NCBI GenBank assembly: GCA_038206985.1
Contig: JBBRAH010000002.1
Coordinates: forward strand, 103,933-167,932
Reading direction: 5' to 3'
Origin: CAXMST01 sp038206985
GTDB taxonomy: Bacteria; Actinomycetota; Thermoleophilia; Solirubrobacterales; 70-9
Length of the DNA stretch: 64,000 nt
The notes beneath the pieces are model-generated. The model saw only the letters and a program-made list of their open reading frames with translations. It had not been told where the DNA came from and made no database searches. Shown here one piece after another: positions 1 through 8,837 of the stretch. Each line of letters opens with the position of its first letter. Position 1 is the first letter of the stretch. Both the position numbers and the translations under genes were made by a program.

Positions 1-1
1 G

Positions 2-826
2 CGTTCGATCGACCCGGGTCGCACAATCTCCTCCGCCATCTACGAGGGCACTGTCTTCCACCGCCGGTACGAGCCGATCGAGCACGGTTTCGACTACAGG
101 ATCTTCTTGCCCCTGTTCGACCTCGACGAGCTTCCGGGGCTGTTCGACGGGATCCCCATGTGGTCCGCAGATCCGGCCCGCCCGGCTCCGGCACACTTCC
201 GCCGCGCTGATTACCTGAAGGGCATCGCCCCCGCCGAGCAGCCGCTGGCCGACACGGCGCGCGATCTCGTCGCCGCACGCGGCGCCTCGGGCTCGCGGCC
301 CGGCGGACCGGTGAAGCTGCTCGCCAACCCCCGCTACTGGGGCATCGCGATGAACCCCGTCGCCTTCTACTACCTCTACGGAGAGGGCGAAGGAGCCGGA
401 GTCGAGGCGATGATCGCCGAGGTGACCAACACGCCCTGGGGCGAGCGCCGCTGCTACGTGCTCGAGATCGACGGGAGCGGCGAGGGTGACACCGACGGGA
501 GCGGCCTCGGCGGCAACTTCGACAAGCAGTTGCACGTCTCGCCGTTCATGCCGATGGAGCAGAGCTACAGCTGGCGCGCCAACGAACCCGGCGCGCAACT
601 CAGCGTCAGCCTCTCCAATCACCAGGACGGCCGGCGCGTGTTCGAGGCCGGGGTCTCGCTGCGCCGCCTCGAGATCACTCCGCGCGCCATGCAGCGCCTG
701 CTCTTCAGCTATCCGCCGATGACGATCTCGACCCTGGGCCGGATCTACTGGCAGGCACTGAAGCTGAAAGTCAAGGGAGCCCCCTACTTCCGCAACCCCA
801 ACTCGGACAAGGACGGATCCAAATGA
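2..826 (+). CDS. DUF1365 family protein (5' end cut by window edge)
   Basis: The reading frame is open to the left edge and reads SSAIYEGTVFHRRYEPIEHG before the first visible start-like codon (TTG at 107), which is the usual N-terminus of DUF1365 proteins, so the gene starts at or left of base 1. Family signatures seen are the FDLDELPGLFDG and NPRYWGIAMNPVAFYYLYG stretches. The biochemical role of DUF1365 is not established; the family is repeatedly found beside cyclopropane fatty acid synthases and flavin amine oxidases, suggesting a job in fatty acyl chain modification of lipids. It overlaps the next gene by 4 bp (ATGA), so the two are probably translationally coupled. Confidence 0.85.
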   Translation, partial: RSIDPGRTISSAIYEGTVFHRRYEPIEHGFDYRIFLPLFDLDELPGLFDGIPMWSADPARPAPAHFRRADYLKGIAPAEQPLADTARDLVAARGASGSRPGGPVKLLANPRYWGIAMNPVAFYYLYGEGEGAGVEAMIAEVTNTPWGERRCYVLEIDGSGEGDTDGSGLGGNFDKQLHVSPFMPMEQSYSWRANEPGAQLSVSLSNHQDGRRVFEAGVSLRRLEITPRAMQRLLFSYPPMTISTLGRIYWQALKLKVKGAPYFRNPNSDKDGSK

Positions 827-2097
827 ACTTCCAGCGACGCATCGTGCACTCCCTGCTCAAACGAGTCGAGATCGGCAGGATCGAGCTGACCGAGACATGG
901 CCGGGAGGCGAGAACGTGTGCTTCGGTCCCGACTCGCCGCACCGTGCCACGGTCGAGGTCCACGACCCCGAGGTCTACGCCAGGCTCGTCAAGTCGAAGA
1001 GCATCGCGCTCGGCACCACCTACGCGGAAGGCCTCTGGGAAAGCGAGGATCTGCTCGACCTGCTGCTGATCGTCACCAGGGAGATCGGGCGTGCCGACCC
1101 CCTGCGCCGCCGGATCGCCCCGCTCCTGGTCCCGTTTCAGCGCCTCGGCAGCCTGAAGATGCTCAACACGCGCCGCGGCGCCCGGGAGAACATCTCCTCC
1201 CATTACGACGCCGGCAACGACATGTTCGAGCTCTTCCTCGACAGCGAGAACATGATGTATTCGTCGGCCTACTTCGAGCACGAGGGCCAGACCCTCGAGG
1301 ACGCGCAGCTCGCTCGCCTCGAGCGGATCTGCGATGAGCTCGAGCTCGGTCCCGAGGACCATCTGCTCGAGATCGGCACGGGCTGGGGTGGCATGGCGAT
1401 CCACGCCGCGACCACCCGGGGCTGCCGCGTGACCACCACCACGATCTCCGAGGAGCAACGCGTTTACGCCGCCCGCCGGGTGCGCGAGGCGGGCCTCGAG
1501 GACAAGGTCACGGTGCTTGGTGACGACTACCGCGATCTGCGCGGCACCTACGACAAGCTCGTCTCGATCGAGATGATCGAGGCGGTGGGCTGGGAGTGGT
1601 TCGACACCTACTTCCGCCATTGCTCGGGCCTGCTCAAGCCGGAGGGCCTGTTCTTCCTCCAGGCGATCGTCGTCGACGACGCGATCTACGAGACCGAGAA
1701 GCGCACCCGCAGCTTCGCCAATCAGCTGATCTTCCCCGGCGGCTGCCTGCCCTCGGTCGAGGCGATCCAGTCCTCGATGGCTTCCGAGACCGACCTGCGG
1801 ACCCTGAGCCTCGAGGACATCTCGGCCAGCTACGTGCGCACGCTGCACGAGTGGCGCGACCGTTTCGTCAACAAGACCGAGGAGCTCGAAGCGCTCGGAT
1901 ACGACGAGCGCTTCCGCCGGCTCTGGCGCCTCTACATGGCGATGTCGGAGGCCGGGTTCAGCGTCGCCCGGATCCGCGATGTGCAGATGATCTTCGCCAA
2001 GCCTCGCTATGAGCGCAAGCTGGCCCCCAGCGCCGCGGCCGCCGCGAAGCTCGCCCCCGCACCGCCCGCTTCGCCGAGGCGCGAGATGCCCGCCTGA
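823..2097 (+). CDS. Cyclopropane-fatty-acyl-phospholipid synthase family methyltransferase
   Basis: A 424-residue protein of the CFA synthase/mycolic acid methyltransferase family, which transfers a methyl(ene) group from S-adenosylmethionine to unsaturated acyl chains of membrane phospholipids. Seen: the family motif ISSHYDAGNDMFELFLD near residues 123-140, the SAM-binding loop LLEIGTGWGGMAIHAA from about 181, and EMIEAVGWEWFDTYF further on. Length is normal for the family. The start overlaps the stop of the DUF1365 gene by 4 bp. The C-terminal 25 residues are Ala/Pro-rich and probably unstructured. The exact product (cyclopropane or a methyl branch) cannot be told from sequence. Confidence 0.9.
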   Translation: MNFQRRIVHSLLKRVEIGRIELTETWPGGENVCFGPDSPHRATVEVHDPEVYARLVKSKSIALGTTYAEGLWESEDLLDLLLIVTREIGRADPLRRRIAPLLVPFQRLGSLKMLNTRRGARENISSHYDAGNDMFELFLDSENMMYSSAYFEHEGQTLEDAQLARLERICDELELGPEDHLLEIGTGWGGMAIHAATTRGCRVTTTTISEEQRVYAARRVREAGLEDKVTVLGDDYRDLRGTYDKLVSIEMIEAVGWEWFDTYFRHCSGLLKPEGLFFLQAIVVDDAIYETEKRTRSFANQLIFPGGCLPSVEAIQSSMASETDLRTLSLEDISASYVRTLHEWRDRFVNKTEELEALGYDERFRRLWRLYMAMSEAGFSVARIRDVQMIFAKPRYERKLAPSAAAAAKLAPAPPASPRREMPA

Positions 2098-2232
2098 GTC
2101 CGCCGGGGAGAGGCTCGGGATCGAGCCCTCCGCGCCCCGGCTACAGTCGGGTCGATTGATCCTGAACCGAACACCTCCCGCCGACTCGCGCGCCGGGCGG
2201 CACGGCGCCGAGCCCGGATTCGCCGCCGGCGC

Positions 2233-3336
2233 GTGACCGCGCTCGGCCTCGTCGCCGTGGGCGCGACGGGACTCGCGCTGGCGATCGCCGGTGGGTCCGA
2301 GGACGCGGCCCGCGACGAGGAGTCCGCGACACCCGCCGGTCTCGCCGCCGCGCTCGACTTCCGCGCCCTCGCGGGACAGCGGTTGATCGCGGGCTGGGAC
2401 AGCGCCGAGCCCCCGGACGGGCTGTTCAAGTTGATCCGCGAAGGCGGCGCCGCGGGCGTGATCCTCTTCGAAGACAACGTGACGGGCGACGCGGCTACGC
2501 GGCGCACGATCAACCGGCTGCAGCGGGCCCGCCCCGCTGGCACGGACCGCCTGCTCGTGATGGTCGATCAGGAGGGCGGACAGGTCGAGCGCGTGATCGG
2601 GCCGCCGGAGGCGTCGGCGGAGGAGATGGGCGTGCGCGGCACCGAGTACGCCCGCGCCCAGGGCCGCGCCACGGGGCGCCGGCTGGCCGACCTGGGGTTC
2701 AACGTGGACCTGGCCCCCGTACTGGATGTGGCCCGGCCCGGTGGCGCTATCGACCGTGAACAACGGAGCTTCGGCCGACAGCCCGCGACCGTTGAACAGG
2801 TAGGCGTCGAGGGCTTTACGGCCGGGTTGCGGGAGAGCGGCGTAGCGGCGACCGCGAAGCACTTTCCCGGAATCGGCGCTGTCTCCACCAACACCGACTT
2901 CGCTGCGCAGAAGCTCCGCCTGACCCGCGAGGAGCTGCGGGAGCTCGACGAGGAGCCGTTTGCTGCCTTCACCCGGGCCGGGGGCGAGCTGGTGATGCTG
3001 GGGCTGGCTACCTACCCGGCGTTCGCGGACCGCCCTGCGGCCTTCTCCCGCTCGCTGGCCACCGGGGAGCTGCGGGGCCGCCTCGGGTTCGAGGGCGTCT
3101 CGATCACCGACGGGCTCGGGGCAGCGGCCGCTCAGCAGTTCGGCAGCGATGCCGAGATCGCGCTGGCGGCGGCCGGTGCCGGAGCGGACCTGCTCCTGTA
3201 CTCCGACTGGCGCGACGCCCGGGATGCGGGCCGGCTCTTTCTGCGGCGCCTGCGCTCCGGACAGCTCGACTCCGCGGCCTTCGAAGTCTCCGCAGCACGG
3301 GTGCTGGCCCTGCGCAGCACCCAGCCGGGGCGCTAG
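2233..3336 (+). CDS. Glycoside hydrolase family 3 protein, NagZ/beta-N-acetylhexosaminidase-like
   Basis: A 367-residue GH3 N-terminal-domain protein, by family a beta-N-acetylhexosaminidase-type enzyme acting on cell wall sugars. Seen: VDQEGGQVERV near 111-121, KHFPGIG near 209 and GVSITDGLGA near 290 whose Asp matches the catalytic nucleophile position. The usual NagZ His of the DSH loop is not evident (it reads STNTDFA). The GTG start gives a hydrophobic anchor (TALGLVAVGATGLALAIAGG) with no preceding charges, while the same frame upstream is full of Arg codons, so the true start may lie upstream. A 26-codon TTG reading frame at 2156-2236 ends on this GTG (GTGA) and has a TACAGT hexamer 8 nt before it. 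Confidence 0.8.
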   Translation: MTALGLVAVGATGLALAIAGGSEDAARDEESATPAGLAAALDFRALAGQRLIAGWDSAEPPDGLFKLIREGGAAGVILFEDNVTGDAATRRTINRLQRARPAGTDRLLVMVDQEGGQVERVIGPPEASAEEMGVRGTEYARAQGRATGRRLADLGFNVDLAPVLDVARPGGAIDREQRSFGRQPATVEQVGVEGFTAGLRESGVAATAKHFPGIGAVSTNTDFAAQKLRLTREELRELDEEPFAAFTRAGGELVMLGLATYPAFADRPAAFSRSLATGELRGRLGFEGVSITDGLGAAAAQQFGSDAEIALAAAGAGADLLLYSDWRDARDAGRLFLRRLRSGQLDSAAFEVSAARVLALRSTQPGR

Positions 3337-3479
3337 CTTCCAGCGCGCGACGGGGGGCCTGAAGCCGCCCGGTCCGCCACTCTGACGCGGTTTGCTGCTC
3401 CATACAGTCACCAGATCGGGATTAACCCCTTGCCGGGTACGAAATAAGCGTCCGCTCCGATCAACGCATAGGATCGCCG

Positions 3480-4802
3480 GTGATGACCGAGACCCTCACC
3501 CCAGAGCAGGCAGCCGAGAGGATCGGTGTCCGCGACGCAATCGGCATGCCGCTCGGCACCGGACAGCCGCCGGCCCTCCTCGCGGCGCTCGGTGAGCGCG
3601 AGGATTGGGAGGAGTTGCGGGTCTACGGGGCGCTGCTCAGCGTCGGCACGGCGCTCTTCGGTCACCAGGGCGTCCACTACCTCTCCGGTTTCTACGGCCC
3701 GATCGAGCGGGCGCTGCGCGACCAGGGCGCCAACATCAGCTTCGCCCCGGCCGACTTCCGTCGCTTCACCCCCTTGATGGAGGCCGTGAACCCACGGGTG
3801 ATGATCACCGCAGCGGCTCCCCCCGACGAGGACGGCTACTGCTCGCTGTCCCTGCACGCCGGGGCCTCGGTGGCTGATCTGCACCGTGCCGGGGCCTCAG
3901 ACGAGCGCCTGCTCATTGCGGAAGTCTCGCCCAACTTTCCGCGCACCGCCGGGATCGAGCCCGACCATCCCCACCGGCTGCACATCGACGAGATCGACCT
4001 GCTTGTCGAAAGCGACGCTTCGCCGCTGCCGCTGCCGGAAGCCGAACTGAGCGAGGCTGACCGGGCGATCGCCGAGCACTGCACGGATTTCATTCCGGCG
4101 GGCGCGACGCTGCAGACCGGGATCGGCGCCGTCCCCTCTGCGATCGCCTTGCTGCTCGCCGAGGGCGAGAACGGCGACTACGGAGTCCACTCCGAGATGT
4201 TCACCACCGGCCTGATGAAGCTGCACCTGGCGGGCAAGGTGACCAACCAGAAGGGTCACCTCGACGGCGTCTCGGTCGCCACTTTCGCCGCAGGCAGCGA
4301 GGAGCTCTACCGCTGGCTCGACGGCAACCGCGATGTCGCGTTCCTGCCCGTGGACGTGGTCAACTCGCCGGCCCGGATCCGCGCCAACCGGAAGATGATC
4401 ACGATCAACGCAGCGATTGGAATCGATATCCAGGGCCAGGTGGTGGCCGACACCGTCGGCGGCCGCCAGTACTCCGGAATCGGCGGCCACGAGGACTTCG
4501 TCACCGGCCCAGCGCTGGACCTCGAGGACCGCTCGCTGATCTGCCTGCCCTCGACCGCGGTCGTCGCAGGTGAGCGGCGCTCGCGGATCGTGCCCTGGTT
4601 CGAGGCCGGCACCGTGATCACCACTCCCCGGCACCAGGTAGACGTGGTCGTCACCGAGTACGGCGCGGCCGAGTTGCAGGGCAAGACCATTCACGGCCGC
4701 GGTCTGGAGCTGGCACGGATCGCCCACCCGGACTACCGCGACGGGCTGATCGAGGCCGCGGAGCGCGCCTCCGGAGGCAACTCTCCGTTGCCGTCAGGCT
4801 GA
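3480..4802 (+). CDS. Acetyl-CoA hydrolase/transferase family protein (CoA-transferase)
   Basis: A 440-residue family I CoA-transferase of the acetyl-CoA hydrolase/4-hydroxybutyrate CoA-transferase group, moving CoA between short acyl acids in the cytosol. Seen: the GIGAVPSAIALLL glycine-rich loop, HSEMFTTGLM, and GRQYSGIGGHEDFVTGPAL, followed by VVTEYGAAELQGKT near the end, all in family order. GTG at 3480 and ATG at 3483 are both possible starts; TAGGAT ends 5 or 8 nt upstream of them, so the mRNA may be leaderless. The acyl substrate cannot be deduced. No partner gene for a defined fermentation pathway is next to it. Confidence 0.85.
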   Translation: MMTETLTPEQAAERIGVRDAIGMPLGTGQPPALLAALGEREDWEELRVYGALLSVGTALFGHQGVHYLSGFYGPIERALRDQGANISFAPADFRRFTPLMEAVNPRVMITAAAPPDEDGYCSLSLHAGASVADLHRAGASDERLLIAEVSPNFPRTAGIEPDHPHRLHIDEIDLLVESDASPLPLPEAELSEADRAIAEHCTDFIPAGATLQTGIGAVPSAIALLLAEGENGDYGVHSEMFTTGLMKLHLAGKVTNQKGHLDGVSVATFAAGSEELYRWLDGNRDVAFLPVDVVNSPARIRANRKMITINAAIGIDIQGQVVADTVGGRQYSGIGGHEDFVTGPALDLEDRSLICLPSTAVVAGERRSRIVPWFEAGTVITTPRHQVDVVVTEYGAAELQGKTIHGRGLELARIAHPDYRDGLIEAAERASGGNSPLPSG

Positions 4803-4824
4803 GCCTCGGCTAGGCTGACCCGCC

Positions 4825-5154
4825 GTGAGCTTCCTCCTCGACCCACCCCTGCTGGTGGCCTCCGGAGCCGCGATCGAGAAGCTCGGCGCGGACGGACGAC
4901 AACGCAGAGCGGCGAGCACTGCCGCGGTCACACTCTTCGTCGGCGTTTCGGGGCTGCTCTACGCCAACGCTCCAGGCCTCTCCTACTTCTGGAAGCCGTT
5001 CGGGTCTCGCTCCGGCAGAGATTTCATGCTCGGCTCGGGGCTGGTGGAGATCGACCAGAGCTCCCTGACGCCGGCACGGCACGCGCTTGTTCTCTCTCAG
5101 TTCGCCCTCTATCCGCTCTGGCTGGCCGCGGGCCGCGCTCTCGCCGCTCGGTGA
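4825..5154 (+). CDS. Small hypothetical membrane-associated protein, cotranscribed with GMC oxidoreductase
   Basis: A 109-residue protein with a GTG start and a TAGGCT hexamer 8 nt upstream. It has two hydrophobic stretches (about residues 33-50, AAVTLFVGVSGLLYAN, and the C-terminal HALVLSQFALYPLWLAAGRALAAR) and a polar middle. I do not recognise a family. Its stop overlaps the start of the following GMC oxidoreductase by 4 bp (GTGA), so it is probably co-translated with it and may be an accessory or membrane-tethering subunit; that function is inferred from position only. Confidence 0.7.
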   Translation: MSFLLDPPLLVASGAAIEKLGADGRQRRAASTAAVTLFVGVSGLLYANAPGLSYFWKPFGSRSGRDFMLGSGLVEIDQSSLTPARHALVLSQFALYPLWLAAGRALAAR

Positions 5155-6998
5155 GGAACGCGGTGGCGCGCCTCGAGGACTTCGCGAGCGGCCTGCTGCC
5201 CGCCACCGCCGGCCCCGGAGCGGAGGCAATCGCTGCCGCCGCGGGTGAGCTGCTGAGCCGTATGCCCGCCACCCAAAGGGCGGCGGTCAGCGCCGGTCTG
5301 GCCACGCTCGACGGAGCCGCACTGCTGAGGCATGGCGGGCGATTCGGCACGCTGCCGGCCGCTTCTCAGGCCGAACTCCTGCGGAGGGTCGCGAGTTCCG
5401 GATCGGCCGGCACGGCACTCATCGACCTGTTGAAAACGGTTGCACTGCTCGGCTGGGGGCAGGTCGTGCACGGCGACGAGATCCGCGAGACTGCGAACCG
5501 CCATGACCCACGTCGTCCCGATCCCCAGCTGGACCTGCGACCCGGCTCCGAATGGCCGGACGAGAGCCGATGCGACGTCGTCGTGATTGGCTCGGGCGCC
5601 GGCGGCGCCTTCGCGGCACGCTCCCTGGCTCGTGCCGGCCTCGACGTGGTCATCGTCGAGGAGGGCAGCCACTGGGGGGTGGCGAAGCTTCGGACCTCTG
5701 GTCCACTCGATCGATTCGGCTCGCTCTATCGCGACGCGGGCGCGACGATCGCTCTCGGTAAGCCACCCATTGTGCTGCCGATCGGACGCGCCGTCGGCGG
5801 CACGACCGTGGTCAACTCGGGTACCTGCTACCGGCCGCCGGCCGCAGTCGCGCGCGCCTGGCACGAGCGACACGGCCTGCTCCCCGCCGCTCCGGACCGG
5901 CTCGAGCCGCACCTCGACGACGTCGAGAGCACCCTCTCGGTCGGTCCCGTGCCCGCTGATGTGATGGGGCGCAACGGCGAACTGACCCTTGCGGGCGCCG
6001 CGGCGCTGGGCTGGGAGGCCGGGCCACTGGTTCGCAACGCCCCGGGCTGCCGCGGCTCCTGCCAGTGCTCGCTCGGCTGCCCGAACAATGCCAAGGCCGG
6101 CGTCCACCTCAATGCGCTGCCGCAGGCCTGCGAGGCTGGCGCGAGGATCGTGAGCGAGCTACGCGTGGAGCGCGTCCTGAGCGAGTCGGGCAGGACCACC
6201 GGCGTGCTGGCCCGTCGCCGGGACGGCTCCCGTCTGCGGATTCACGCCAGGCGCGTCGTGGTTGCGGCGGGCACCACCGAGACTCCGCCACTGCTGCGCC
6301 GCAGCCGGATGGGACGCCATCCGCGCCTGGGTCGGGGCCTCTCGATCCACCCCGCCATTGGGGTCTCGGGAAGCTTTGCCGAGCCAGTCTTCGCCTGGCG
6401 CGGAGTGCTGCAGAGCGCGGGGGTCGAGGAACTACACCGCAGCCACGGGATCATGATCGAGGCGACCTCGACGCCCGCCGGGATGGGCTCGATGGTGGTC
6501 CCGGGGATCGGCGCCGAGTTGCTCGAGCGGCTTGAGGGCGGCGATCATGTGGCGACCGTCGGGGCCCTGCTCGCCGATCCGCCCACGGGGGTCGTGCACG
6601 GCTCCCGCGTGCCGCTCATCACCTATCGCGTGGGTCCCAGCGGACGAGCGCGCCTACGTATCGCGGTTGGTGCGATGGCCCGAATCCTTTTCGCCGCGGG
6701 AGCCGAGCGGGTCGATCTCGGCGCGGGCGAGCCGGAACTGCGCGACGTGGGCGAGCTCGACCACGCCCTCGAACGCCTCGATGTCGGTCGCCTCCACCTC
6801 GCGGCCTTCCACCCCACGGGCACGGCCGCGGCCGGTGCCGACCGGGCCCGCCATCCCGTGGCGGCAGACGGCAGCCTGCGAGGCATCGGTGGCGTCTGGG
6901 TCGCCGACGGCTCGATCCTCCCAGGCTGCCCGACGGTGAACCCGCAGATCTCGATCATGGCGCTGGCGCTGGGCGTCGCAGAGAGCGTGGCCGCCTGA
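5151..6998 (+). CDS. GMC family FAD-dependent oxidoreductase
   Basis: A 615-residue glucose-methanol-choline family flavoenzyme that would oxidise an alcohol. About 140 residues of unassigned N-terminal sequence precede the FAD-binding motif VVIGSGAGGAFAARSLA (about 144-160). Next come IGRAVGGTTVVNSGTCYR, a four-cysteine stretch CRGSCQCSLGC near 297-307, and the C-terminal GMC signature (AAFHPTGTAAAG, then GCPTVNPQISIMALALG). The long N-terminus and the Cys-rich loop resemble the long-chain alcohol oxidase/cholesterol oxidase-like branch. The start is GTG overlapping the stop of the preceding small gene. The substrate is unknown. Confidence 0.85.
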   Translation: MRNAVARLEDFASGLLPATAGPGAEAIAAAAGELLSRMPATQRAAVSAGLATLDGAALLRHGGRFGTLPAASQAELLRRVASSGSAGTALIDLLKTVALLGWGQVVHGDEIRETANRHDPRRPDPQLDLRPGSEWPDESRCDVVVIGSGAGGAFAARSLARAGLDVVIVEEGSHWGVAKLRTSGPLDRFGSLYRDAGATIALGKPPIVLPIGRAVGGTTVVNSGTCYRPPAAVARAWHERHGLLPAAPDRLEPHLDDVESTLSVGPVPADVMGRNGELTLAGAAALGWEAGPLVRNAPGCRGSCQCSLGCPNNAKAGVHLNALPQACEAGARIVSELRVERVLSESGRTTGVLARRRDGSRLRIHARRVVVAAGTTETPPLLRRSRMGRHPRLGRGLSIHPAIGVSGSFAEPVFAWRGVLQSAGVEELHRSHGIMIEATSTPAGMGSMVVPGIGAELLERLEGGDHVATVGALLADPPTGVVHGSRVPLITYRVGPSGRARLRIAVGAMARILFAAGAERVDLGAGEPELRDVGELDHALERLDVGRLHLAAFHPTGTAAAGADRARHPVAADGSLRGIGGVWVADGSILPGCPTVNPQISIMALALGVAESVAA

Positions 6999-7031
6999 TC
7001 CCGGCAGCCGCCGGGCCCGTATCTTGGGTCG

Positions 7032-7877
7032 ATGAGCACTCCGCCCGCAGGCCCGGCAACCATCGCGGTCGAGCGGACCTCCCACGCCGGTAGGCTGAAC
7101 GGCCGGCGCAACACACCGATGGTGCTGATCCACGGGGTCGGGACCAACCGCTCCATCTGGAGCCGCGCGATCCCCAGGTTGTCGGAGGGCCGCGAGGTGA
7201 TCACCCTCGATCTACCCGGCTTCGGCGGATCGCCTCCGCCCGAGCGGGGCTGGGTCCTGCCCGAGGTCGCCGAGACGGTTGCCGAGCGCCTTGACGCTCT
7301 CATCGACGGGCCCTACGACCTGGTCGGTTCCTCCCTCGGTGGCGCCGTCTCCATCTGCCTCGCGGCCCGCCGGCCCGCTGCCGTCTCGCACCTGCTGCTC
7401 GCCGCGCCCGCGGGCTTCCGCCCCACACCTGAGGCCCTTGCCCGCATCGGCTCGAACCTGGTCGGCCCGCTGCTGCTCGCCCGCCGTACGGCCGGCCTAC
7501 GATTCGCCGATCGCGCGCACTTCCGGCGCGCCCTACTCGCCGGCACCGTCGGTGACGGCGCCGCCCTCGATCCGGACACGGCTCGGCTCGTACTCAAAGC
7601 CTCCGAGGGCGCCGTCAGCCTAACGGCGGCCTTCGAGGCAGCAGCCCGAGCCGACCTCCGCGAGGAGTTCGCACGGGTCAAGGCTCCGGTCGGCCTGATC
7701 TGGGGATCGCTGGATCGCGTGATCCCCGGGCACACCGCCGAGAAACTCCTCGAGCTGAGGCCGGACGCGCCGATCGAAGTGATCAACGACGCCGGCCACA
7801 TTCCCCACCTGGAGGTTCCGCAACGCTTCGCTGCAGCGGTCGAGCGGCTGCTGAGCCAGCTGCCGGACACCCCCTGA
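7032..7877 (+). CDS. Alpha/beta hydrolase
   Basis: A 281-residue alpha/beta-fold hydrolase. Seen: the oxyanion segment VLIHGVGTNRSIW, nucleophile elbow GSSLGG with catalytic Ser, acid region GLIWGSLDRVIP and catalytic His in NDAGHIPHLEVP. The enzyme probably cleaves an ester or C-C bond of a small hydrophobic substrate; this cannot be narrowed further. ATG start with TATCTT 6 nt upstream, so a leaderless message is likely. Its end lies 1 bp from the end of the convergent RTX-like gene. Confidence 0.85.
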   Translation: MSTPPAGPATIAVERTSHAGRLNGRRNTPMVLIHGVGTNRSIWSRAIPRLSEGREVITLDLPGFGGSPPPERGWVLPEVAETVAERLDALIDGPYDLVGSSLGGAVSICLAARRPAAVSHLLLAAPAGFRPTPEALARIGSNLVGPLLLARRTAGLRFADRAHFRRALLAGTVGDGAALDPDTARLVLKASEGAVSLTAAFEAAARADLREEFARVKAPVGLIWGSLDRVIPGHTAEKLLELRPDAPIEVINDAGHIPHLEVPQRFAAAVERLLSQLPDTP

Positions 7878-7878
7878 C

Positions 7879-8742
7879 TCAGGGGATGTTGGACTCCTTC
7901 TCGCAGTTGACCGCGCGGTCCTTGTTGCCGGGTCCGCCACCGTCGCACTCGTCGTAGTCGGGACCACCATCGAGGAAGTCGCCGGCATCGCCGCCGTAGA
8001 GCAGGTCGTTGCCGAGCCCTCCGAGGAGTGTGTCCGAGGACTCTTCGCCGCGCAGGACATCGTTGCCGCCGTTGCCGCGCAACTCGTCCTCGCCGATGTC
8101 CCCGTACATCTTGTCGCGCTGGTTGGAGCCGATCAGGATGTCGTCCTGGTAGCCGCCGTTCATGACGGGCACGCCGATATCGGGGGTCTTCGTCTTCAGT
8201 CGATCCTCGGCGGAGCCGCCGTAGACGAAGTCCGCGCCGCCGGCCTCCACCGTGTCGTTGGTGTGGCCGCCGTCGATCGTGTCGATGCCGTCCTCGACGA
8301 TCCTGCCGCCCTTGCGACCCCAGCCATAAACCTTGTCGCGACCGGCCGAGCCGAGCGCGTAGTCGGCGCCGGGACCGGGGATCACAACGTCGTTGTCCTC
8401 CTCCCCGTAGACCTCATCGCTGCCCTTGCCGCCGTAGACCCTGTCGTTGCCGAGCCCACCGCAGACGACGTCGTTGCCACCGCCGCCATAGACCCGGTCG
8501 TTGCCGCGGCCGCCGTTGATCAGGTCGTTGCCCGGTCCGCCACGCAGCACGTCGCGGCCGTCGCCGCCGTTGACGACCTGGCGGCCCTTGCCGAAGTTCT
8601 TGTGGTTGTTGCCCTTGCCGAGCTTCTCGGCCCGCTTCCGGCAGATCAGGGCCTCCTGGGCCGGAGCCGGCACCACATCAACCACGTTCATGACGCCGAT
8701 GATCGCAACCACCAGCGCGATTGTCCCACCACGCTTCAACAT
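7879..8742 (-). CDS. Secreted calcium-binding RTX-repeat protein
   Basis: A 287-residue protein with a signal peptide (MLKRGGTIALVVAIIGVMNV, cleavage probably after APA) followed by many RTX nonapeptides of the form GGxGxDxUx, for example GGDGRDVLRGGPGNDLINGG and GGRGNDRVYGGGGNDVVCGG. Such repeats bind Ca2+ in a parallel beta-roll outside the cell. There is no attached enzymatic domain, so it may be a structural or adhesive surface protein. The start ATG has a GGGGAAG ribosome site. It is divergent from the DUF1330-like gene. Confidence 0.85.
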   Translation of the reverse strand: MLKRGGTIALVVAIIGVMNVVDVVPAPAQEALICRKRAEKLGKGNNHKNFGKGRQVVNGGDGRDVLRGGPGNDLINGGRGNDRVYGGGGNDVVCGGLGNDRVYGGKGSDEVYGEEDNDVVIPGPGADYALGSAGRDKVYGWGRKGGRIVEDGIDTIDGGHTNDTVEAGGADFVYGGSAEDRLKTKTPDIGVPVMNGGYQDDILIGSNQRDKMYGDIGEDELRGNGGNDVLRGEESSDTLLGGLGNDLLYGGDAGDFLDGGPDYDECDGGGPGNKDRAVNCEKESNIP

Positions 8743-8837
8743 ATCTTCCCCTTCTTCGGCGGCGAGCTGATTTCCTTGAGACGCGTCCGTTGCCCACGGA
8801 GCCCGGCCCGTGGCACCCGGATATCCTTAACACCCAC

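Noticed and set aside
784..3411. An 875-codon open frame on the minus strand
   Set aside because: It is antisense to the CFA synthase and GH3 genes, which have clear family motifs; its sequence is Arg/Gly/Ala-rich with no domain. Long shadow frames are expected at this GC content.
8046..8600. CRISPR-like or tandem DNA repeat array from the many GTCGTTGCCG-type words
   Set aside because: The periodicity is that of the RTX nonapeptide codons in the minus-strand gene; spacing and sequence vary as protein repeats do. No CRISPR array was seen in the window.
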